Of a stretch of DNA of 64,000 bases, positions 58,579 to 64,000 are shown piece after piece. A program made the position numbers and the translations under genes. The stretch is taken from contig JAZNQO010000013.1 of the NCBI GenBank assembly GCA_045590215.1, forward strand, positions 92,140-156,139. The letters are read 5' to 3'. The notes beneath the pieces were generated by a model, which did no database searches, was not told the DNA's origin, and was given only the letters and a program-made list of their open reading frames with translations. Every line of letters starts with the position of its first letter. The stretch's first letter is position 1. The DNA comes from RUG563 sp045590215. GTDB taxonomy: Bacteria > Bacillota > Clostridia > Christensenellales > Aristaeellaceae.

Positions 58579-61500
58579 ATGAGCGCAGCAGCCGGAAAAA
58601 ATAAAAAGAAACAACCCTCTGCAGAATTTATAACCACGGGGAGAAACGCTGCCGTTACGGTTACCGTCGGCATCGTTTTTCTGGTGCTTGGGTTTTGCTG
58701 GCTGTTATCCATGATGACGGCAGGCGAAGGATATATTACCAAGCAATTGGCGGCAAGCCTGAACGGGCTGTGCGGAAAAATTTGCGTGCTGTTTCCCATC
58801 TTGCTGGTATGGTGCGGCGCAAAGATGCTGATTTCAGCCCGGCATCGGGTGAATGTACGCAGCAGTGTTACAATGATGGCACTGTATTTGCTAATGCTGT
58901 GCTTCTATACCCTGACGGCAAGATACAGCGCAGATGTATCCTATATGGATTTTGTGAAGCGGCAGCTTGCTTCCCCCGGTTATGGCGCATTTTTGCATAA
59001 GGCCTATGTGGATGGTGCCAGCGGCGCAGGGGGCTTGCTTGGCATGCTGATTGCCTATCCTTTATGGCAGGTGATGGGCAGTGCGCTGAGCATTATTTTT
59101 GTGGTGTGCACGTTCATTGCGCTTATTTTTGTGCTGCTTCGGAAGAACCCCGGCGATGTGATCCGCCAGTTGAGCCAGAGCAGCGAAGAGCGTCAGGCTA
59201 AATGGGAGCAAAAACGGCAGGAAAAGGAAGCTGCGCGGGCGGCCAAGGAAGCGGAAAGGGCGCAGCAGCAACAGGCGCAGCAGCCTGTTTTGCAGCAGGT
59301 GCCCATGCAGATGATGCACGGCGGCCAGCAGGTGGAGCGGCAGGAAGAATATTACGAATATGTGCCGGAAGGTGCTCCAGCCTATACGCAGGAAAAAATT
59401 ACCCCTGTGCGTCAGACTGTGGAGCAGGTGGACGGGTTCTATCCTGTTTCCAATGAGCTGTATGATGAAAAATTCCCCTTGCACAACGAGGTAAACGCTG
59501 CGTCTGTTTATTCGCAGCCGGAAAAGAAGGAAACGCCTCTGCACTGGACACAGCCTGTAAAGCCGGAACCGAAAAAAGACGAAACAGAAAAGCGTCCTTT
59601 TATCAAGCTGCCCAAACGGGAAAAGGAAGAAACCAGTTTGCAGGAAGAAACATATGCTGCAAAGCCTGTGAAAAAGCCGGAAACGCCTGCCTTTGCGCCG
59701 GAAAAGCAAGAGGAAAAGAAGTCTTTGCGCTCTGTGTCCAAAGCTCCTGTCTATGAGACGGAAGACATGGACGAATATCCGGCAAGGCTGGATGAAGAGA
59801 TTTATCACGAAACGGAAAAGCCGAAGGCTGTTCTTCCGAAAAAGCCGCCGGAGCCTGCCTTGGACGATGATTTGCCGTGGGATGAACCGGAAGCGGCAAG
59901 GCCTGTTCCGAAAGCGGAAAAGCCTGTTTCCGTGCAGCCGCTTGTGCAGGAAAAGCCCAAAGCCAGCTGGTCTGACATGGTGCAAAAACGGCAGCAGGAG
60001 CTGAAGAGCGGCGAAATGCCGGAACATACCACAAGAAAGGGCGAGCCCAAGCCCGTCTATACAGACCCCGTGATGCCCATTTCTGCGGAGCGTGTGCCCA
60101 TCAAGCCCGTGCCGGAACCCAAGAAGGATGCCAAGCTGGACGGCACCCGTGCCCCCGAAATGAAGCAGACGGAAATGACCATGCCCATCCGCTATCAGGC
60201 ACCGCCCATTCGGCTGTTGAAGGATAGCAAGATGGTTTCCAGTGCCGATTCGGCGCAGGAAGATAACCAGCGTGCGGAAGTGATTGAAGGGACGCTTGGC
60301 AGCTTCGGCGTGGATGCGGAAGTGAAGCAAATTATGCATGGCCCCTCCATCACTCGCTTTGCTATCCAGATTGCTCCCGGCGTGAAAGTGAGCAAGGTGA
60401 CAAACACTGCCGATAATCTGGCTCTTGATTTGAAGACCAAGCACGTTCGTGTGGAAGCCCCCATTCAGGGAACCAGCTATATCGGCATCGAAGTGCCCAA
60501 TAAACTGGTGAGCACCGTTTCCCTGAAAGAAGTATTGGACAGCGAAAAGATGCGCAATGCCACGTCGCCGCTCATGGTGGCTCTTGGTATGGATATTGCC
60601 GGCTCTCCCGTTCTATGCGATCTTTCCAAGATGCCCCATTTGCTGATTGCCGGTGCAACAGGCAGCGGTAAATCCGTTTGCATTAACTCCATCGTGTGCA
60701 GCCTTTTGTATCGCAGCTCGCCGGAGCAGGTGCGCCTTATCATGATTGACCCCAAGCAGGTGGAACTGACGGTATACAACAGCATTCCTCATCTGCTGGT
60801 GCCCGTCATCAGCGATCCGAGAAAGGCCGCCGGGGCTTTGGCGTGGGTGGTGCAGGAGATGCAGGAGAGATACGGCAAATTCTCTTCTGAAGGCGTGAGA
60901 AACCTGGCCGGGTATAACGATATGTATCGCGGTACGGATAAAGAGCTGCCCAATATTGTGGTGATCATTGACGAAATGGCGGACTTGATGGAAGTATGCC
61001 GCAAGGATGTGGAAGAATCCATCCGCCGCCTGGCTGCTCTTGCCCGTGCTGCCGGGATTTATATGGTGTTGGCCACCCAGCGGCCTTCTGTTGACGTTAT
61101 TACAGGCGTTGTGAAAAACAATATTCCCAGCCGCATCGCTTTCGCCGTTTCTTCCGGCACGGACAGCCGCACCATCATCGATATCTACGGCGCAGAAAAG
61201 TTAATGGGCAAGGGCGATATGCTCTATAAGCCTGCAGGGTCTTCGCCGGTGCGTGTGCAGGGCTGCTTTGTGTCGGACGATGAAGTGAACGCCATCACGG
61301 ATTATATTTCGAGACGATATGATACTTCCTATGACCCCAACATTATGGAGCATCTGGAAAATGCCGATAAGGAAACGCCCACGGCAGATACCATCGGCGG
61401 CGAGGACAGGCCCCACACCGGTGCGGCAGACGGCAATGACGGAACAGATGACCTTCTGATGGAAGCCATCGAAATGGCGGTGGAGGATGAACAGATTTCA

Positions 61501-61662
61501 ACCAGCCTCCTCCAGCGGCGTTTTCGCATTGGGTATGCAAGGGCCGGACGCTTGGTGGACGAAATGGAAAAGCGGGGCATTGTCAGCGCATCCGAGGGCT
61601 CAAAGCCCAGAAAGTGCCTGATTACAAGGGAACAATATTACCAGATGTTTGAGGATAAATAA
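58579..61662 (+). CDS. FtsK/SpoIIIE family DNA translocase
   Basis: A 1027-residue DNA pump. Four membrane segments (~20-200) are followed by a coiled-coil/Gln-rich stretch and a long Pro/Glu/Lys-rich linker (to ~550). The motor has the alpha/beta domain (IAPGVKVSKVTNTADNLALD), Walker A GATGSGKSVC (~691), Walker B VVIIDEMADL (~793) and ATQRPSVDVITGVVK. The C-terminal gamma winged helix (SLLQRRFRIGYARAGRLVDEMEKRG) recognises KOPS/SRS sequences. A TTG one codon upstream is not needed. Whether it moves the chromosome into the forespore (SpoIIIE) or resolves it at division (FtsK) cannot be told. Confidence 0.96.
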   Translation: MSAAAGKNKKKQPSAEFITTGRNAAVTVTVGIVFLVLGFCWLLSMMTAGEGYITKQLAASLNGLCGKICVLFPILLVWCGAKMLISARHRVNVRSSVTMMALYLLMLCFYTLTARYSADVSYMDFVKRQLASPGYGAFLHKAYVDGASGAGGLLGMLIAYPLWQVMGSALSIIFVVCTFIALIFVLLRKNPGDVIRQLSQSSEERQAKWEQKRQEKEAARAAKEAERAQQQQAQQPVLQQVPMQMMHGGQQVERQEEYYEYVPEGAPAYTQEKITPVRQTVEQVDGFYPVSNELYDEKFPLHNEVNAASVYSQPEKKETPLHWTQPVKPEPKKDETEKRPFIKLPKREKEETSLQEETYAAKPVKKPETPAFAPEKQEEKKSLRSVSKAPVYETEDMDEYPARLDEEIYHETEKPKAVLPKKPPEPALDDDLPWDEPEAARPVPKAEKPVSVQPLVQEKPKASWSDMVQKRQQELKSGEMPEHTTRKGEPKPVYTDPVMPISAERVPIKPVPEPKKDAKLDGTRAPEMKQTEMTMPIRYQAPPIRLLKDSKMVSSADSAQEDNQRAEVIEGTLGSFGVDAEVKQIMHGPSITRFAIQIAPGVKVSKVTNTADNLALDLKTKHVRVEAPIQGTSYIGIEVPNKLVSTVSLKEVLDSEKMRNATSPLMVALGMDIAGSPVLCDLSKMPHLLIAGATGSGKSVCINSIVCSLLYRSSPEQVRLIMIDPKQVELTVYNSIPHLLVPVISDPRKAAGALAWVVQEMQERYGKFSSEGVRNLAGYNDMYRGTDKELPNIVVIIDEMADLMEVCRKDVEESIRRLAALARAAGIYMVLATQRPSVDVITGVVKNNIPSRIAFAVSSGTDSRTIIDIYGAEKLMGKGDMLYKPAGSSPVRVQGCFVSDDEVNAITDYISRRYDTSYDPNIMEHLENADKETPTADTIGGEDRPHTGAADGNDGTDDLLMEAIEMAVEDEQISTSLLQRRFRIGYARAGRLVDEMEKRGIVSASEGSKPRKCLITREQYYQMFEDK

Positions 61663-61736
61663 TCGCCTAAAAGGTGCATAAACCGCCGCGGCTGCCGTGA
61701 GGTTGCCATGGCTTGCTTTACGGAAAGAAATCGTAA

Positions 61737-61883
61737 ATGATACGTTTTTTGGTCTTTCCGGATTTGCACATGGGAGACAGCCAAGATGGGCAGCAGCGGT
61801 TTGACCACATCCTGAACCATGCCAAGGAAGAGAAGGCGGATATTCATCCTTGTGCGAAGTTTTGCGTGATTCGGCAGAAATAA
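61737..61883 (+). pseudogene. Metallophosphoesterase paralogue with an in-frame internal deletion
   Basis: An open 48-codon frame. Its first 35 residues (MIRFLVFPDLHMGDSQDG...LNHAKEEKAD) match residues 1-35 of the intact metallophosphoesterase at 23000. Its last 13 residues (IHPCAKFCVIRQK) match the extreme C-terminus of that protein (VHPAAKSYVLNRK). About 234 central residues with most metal ligands are missing, yet the frame and stop are kept. No function is expected. It lies just after ftsK and before a bidirectional terminator. Confidence 0.75.
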
Positions 61884-61885
61884 AG

Positions 61886-61928
61886 AAAAGCCCTTTGCCT
61901 GTTGTAATTTTCAGGCAGAGGGCTTTTG
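61886..61928. terminator. Bidirectional terminator between the metallophosphoesterase remnant and the esterases
   Basis: AAAAGCCC...TTGCCTG (from 61887) pairs with CAGGCAGAGGGCTTTT (61912-61927) around a ~10-base loop, with T-rich flanks on both strands. It suits the convergent esterase genes. Confidence 0.85.
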
Positions 61929-61938
61929 TTTGTTCGGT

Positions 61939-62712
61939 TTATTTGTATTCTTCCGATACGTTGGGCAGGTTCAGGAAACGGATGAAATCCTGAATGTGCT
62001 CATCCCAGAACGCCCATGTGTGAGCACCGGGAGCAGGCAGGAACTGATATTGGAAGGGATTGCCGGGGATGGCTTCAAAGAATTTTTTAGTGTCGTGAGC
62101 GCAGTCAATTAGGAAATCATCATCGCCGCAGCAATGGAAAATCCGGGGGCAGGGGAGGTTTTCCGAAAGGATTTTCTTTGCATTGCCATACACATCCAGA
62201 TAGCTGTTTTCCGTGGGCTGATCGCCGACGGTAAGCTCCCTGCGGCGGCCCACATGGAAGGAGCCGTTATAGTTGATGGCACCAGCGGAAAGGCAGCCGA
62301 TAGCACTGTATTTTTTCGGATTGGCAAGGCCGATTACAAAAGAACCTGCACCGCCCATGGAAAGCCCGGCAATGAAATTATCTTCTCTCTTGTCGGAGAA
62401 ATTGAACATGGTGCGCAGCTTCCTCGGCAGCTCTTCCGAAATGAAGGTGTAATATTTGCCGCCGTGAGCCATATCGGTATAGCAGCTGTTTTGTGCAGAG
62501 GGCATCACCACAGCCAGCCCATAGGGGTTCACATAGCGTTCGATGGAGGTTTTCCGAATCCAGTCCGCATGATTACCGAAAGCCCCGTGCAGCAGCCATA
62601 AAACGGGCAGTTTATGATTTTGAGCGTAGTCCTTTCGCTGGGGCAGAATCACATCCACCGTCACGCAAAGCCCCAGTGCATCCGAAAACAGGCGTGTTCT
62701 TGCAAGTGCCAT
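61939..62712 (-). CDS. Esterase (EstA/tributyrin-esterase family)
   Basis: A 257-residue alpha/beta hydrolase of the esterase-D/tributyrin type. It has LWLLHGAFGNHADWIRKTS (oxyanion region), the nucleophile elbow IAGLSMGGAGSF (~residues 117-128), CCGDDDFL with the acid and APGAHTWAFW with the catalytic His. There is no signal peptide, so it is cytosolic. The start abuts the stop of the second esterase gene, so they are co-translated. The two are paralogues that diverged clearly. Confidence 0.88.
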   Translation of the reverse strand: MALARTRLFSDALGLCVTVDVILPQRKDYAQNHKLPVLWLLHGAFGNHADWIRKTSIERYVNPYGLAVVMPSAQNSCYTDMAHGGKYYTFISEELPRKLRTMFNFSDKREDNFIAGLSMGGAGSFVIGLANPKKYSAIGCLSAGAINYNGSFHVGRRRELTVGDQPTENSYLDVYGNAKKILSENLPCPRIFHCCGDDDFLIDCAHDTKKFFEAIPGNPFQYQFLPAPGAHTWAFWDEHIQDFIRFLNLPNVSEEYK

Positions 62713-63498
62713 TTACGGTTCCTCCTTTCCAAGGGGCAGCCACTCCAGCACACGCTGGATTTTTTCATCCCAGTATTGCCAGCGATGATCGCCGGGGGTT
62801 TCCTCATACATCAGGTCAATGCCCAGATTATTTACATGATCCCGGAAGCGGATGTTGGAATCGTAGAGGAAGTCTTCCGTGCCGCACCAGATATACAGAT
62901 GCAGCGGCGGATTTTTTTCCTTTGCATAATCCTCGGCAGCGGCGAAAAGGTCGTTAAAGACCATTTCCTTGGGGTCGTCTCCCAGAATATCGTGCCAGAG
63001 CTTGGAATGGCGCACCTTTGCGGTGGCTTCGCCCACCACATCGCAAGCGGCAGAAAGCCCGGCAGCGTAGGAAAAAGTGTCATAGGCACGCAGGCCGCAT
63101 TTTAGTGCGCCATAGCCGCCCATGGAGAGCCCGGCGACGAAGGTGTCTTCTCTCTTTGTGCTCATCATGGGGAACATGGAACGGCAAATGGCAGGCAATT
63201 CTTTGGCGATAAACTGCCAGTATTTTTCGCCGTAGGCCATATCGGTATAGAAGCTCAAATCCCCGGCAGGCATCACCACGGCAAGGCCTTTTTCGGAGGC
63301 GTAGCGGTCAATGCTGGTGCGGCGCAGCCAGATGGAATGGTCATCGCTCATGCCGTGGAGCAGATAAAGCACTTTGCACGTTTTGGCACTTTTTCCGTCC
63401 ATGCCAATCAATGCCTTGGCATCTTCCGGCAGAATGACGAAAAAATCCACTTCCATTTCAAGGGCTTGGGAATAAGCGGTCATTTCAATCAATGCCAT
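62713..63498 (-). CDS. Esterase (EstA/tributyrin-esterase family), paralogue
   Basis: A 261-residue esterase with the same layout as the downstream copy: LYLLHGMSDDHSIWLRRTS, FVAGLSMGGYGAL with the nucleophile, IWCGTEDFLYDS, PGDHRWQYWDEKIQ with the catalytic His. Substrates of such enzymes are short acyl esters or feruloyl-type esters. It has its own minus-strand promoter (63531-63559). I do not see a ribosome binding site better than AAAGGAATG upstream. Confidence 0.88.
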   Translation of the reverse strand: MALIEMTAYSQALEMEVDFFVILPEDAKALIGMDGKSAKTCKVLYLLHGMSDDHSIWLRRTSIDRYASEKGLAVVMPAGDLSFYTDMAYGEKYWQFIAKELPAICRSMFPMMSTKREDTFVAGLSMGGYGALKCGLRAYDTFSYAAGLSAACDVVGEATAKVRHSKLWHDILGDDPKEMVFNDLFAAAEDYAKEKNPPLHLYIWCGTEDFLYDSNIRFRDHVNNLGIDLMYEETPGDHRWQYWDEKIQRVLEWLPLGKEEP

Positions 63499-63530
63499 AT
63501 GGAAATCATTCCTTTGCTTTTTTTGATATT

Positions 63531-63559
63531 ATTATACCAAAGCGAGGAAATGAATGCAA
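63531..63559 (-). promoter_or_regulatory. Sigma-A promoter of the esterase pair
   Basis: On the minus strand TTGCAT (63554-63559), 17-base spacer, TATAAT (63531-63536). Confidence 0.8.
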
Positions 63560-63681
63560 GGAAATGAAAGGGGAATAGCTTCTTTTGTCACAAGGGGATT
63601 TTTTTCTGACAAGACAAGGAAAAACAAACTGTGATATATAATATATATACATTGACTAAATTTCTGTTGGAGGATAGACAT

Positions 63682-64000
63682 ATGAAGAAAATGCCTGTTG
63701 GCTATCAGCTGTATTCCGCCCGTGACATGGCGGCCAAGGATTTGAAAAGCGTTCTGGTTTCCCTGAAGGAAATGGGCTATGACGGCGTGGAATTCGCCGG
63801 TTTTTACGGTCACAGCGCTGAAGCGGTGAAAGCCATGCTGGACAAGTATGGTCTGACCGCCATCTCCAGCCATGTTCCCTTTCCGCAGATCGAAAGCGAT
63901 ATGTTCGGCGTGATCGCCTATCATCAGGCTATCGGCTGCAAGTACATTGCCGTTCCCTATCTGGATGACAAGACCCGTCCCGGCGCGCCCGGCTTTGCCC
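63682..64000 (+). CDS. Sugar phosphate isomerase/epimerase-like TIM barrel, 3'-partial
   Basis: The first ~106 codons of a gene that runs out of the window. The start has GGAGG 13 bases before it. The sequence VGYQLYSARDMAAKDLKSVL, KEMGYDGVEFAGFYGHSAEA and LTAISSHVPF is the xylose-isomerase-like/AP-endonuclease-2 barrel, the family fused to the acyl-CoA synthetase at 9073. The upstream region is T-rich, with TATAAT at 63637-63642 but no clear -35. Myo-inositol or sugar catabolism is a usual role. Confidence 0.8.
   Translation, partial: MKKMPVGYQLYSARDMAAKDLKSVLVSLKEMGYDGVEFAGFYGHSAEAVKAMLDKYGLTAISSHVPFPQIESDMFGVIAYHQAIGCKYIAVPYLDDKTRPGAPGFA

Overview
The window looks like a piece of chromosome from a spore-forming, anaerobic member of the Clostridia. 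The evidence is spoIIE, dipicolinate synthase dpaA/dpaB, an FtsK/SpoIIIE translocase, RicT (YaaT), the c-di-AMP receptor DarA, NfnAB-type flavoproteins, a ferredoxin-dependent 2-oxoacid oxidoreductase and T-box leaders. Shine-Dalgarno sites are strong, sigma-A promoters are often near-consensus with 17-bp spacers, and intrinsic terminators are clear. I saw no tRNA, rRNA, CRISPR array, prophage or insertion sequence. The species cannot be named from this sequence.

Layout. 1-8080 (+): membrane proteins, the tsaE-tsaB-rimI operon, rpsB-tsf-pyrH, then darA-holB-ricT. 8182-22929: the most unusual part. It holds a methyltransferase, then a locus built around three T-box riboswitches. By alignment to a known Stem I, their specifier codons read CUC (Leu, minus strand), AUC (Ile) and GUA (Val). 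The Leu leader precedes a LeuA-like protein without its metal ligands and a TIM-barrel/acyl-CoA synthetase fusion. The Ile and Val leaders each precede an XRE-HTH/cupin/acyl-CoA synthetase fusion. The Val operon continues with a MinD-like ATPase, a four-subunit 2-oxoisovalerate-type ferredoxin oxidoreductase and a branched-chain aminotransferase. I read this as a system that makes Ile, Val and Leu from the matching branched-chain carboxylic acids (activation to acyl-CoA, reductive carboxylation, transamination), with each acid-activating enzyme controlled by its own uncharged tRNA.

23000-30523 (+): a metallophosphoesterase, a methyltransferase, an EF-G-like GTPase fused to a Rae1/YacP-type NYN nuclease, a VanW protein, a TetR regulator and a P-loop kinase-like protein. 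30578-34224 (-): tgt, a secreted protein, a pseudouridine synthase and an RNA methyltransferase. 34562-37759 (+): an SH3b secreted protein and spoIIE. 37785-45205 (-): a seven-gene block headed by a GntR regulator, with pepF, an Lrp/aminotransferase pair, CapA, a degenerate isopropylmalate-dehydrogenase-fold protein and a phosphatase-superfamily enzyme. 45352-51188: comF, a ComEA-like HhH protein, a ten-module SdrD-B surface protein and a stand-alone E2-like protein lacking its catalytic His. 51382-54334 (+): nfnA-nfnB, a YegP-like protein and a small orphan protein. 54454-55913 (-): prmA and an acetyltransferase. 56048-61662 (+): dpaA-dpaB behind a plausible sigma-K promoter, a secreted protein and ftsK/spoIIIE. 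The window ends with a remnant of a metallophosphoesterase paralogue that has a large in-frame internal deletion, two tandem esterases (-) and the start of a sugar isomerase/epimerase-like gene.

Together, VOR and NfnAB handle ferredoxin-linked electrons. NfnAB could in principle supply low-potential ferredoxin for reductive carboxylation. The remaining genes are ordinary translation, RNA modification, sporulation and cell-envelope functions.
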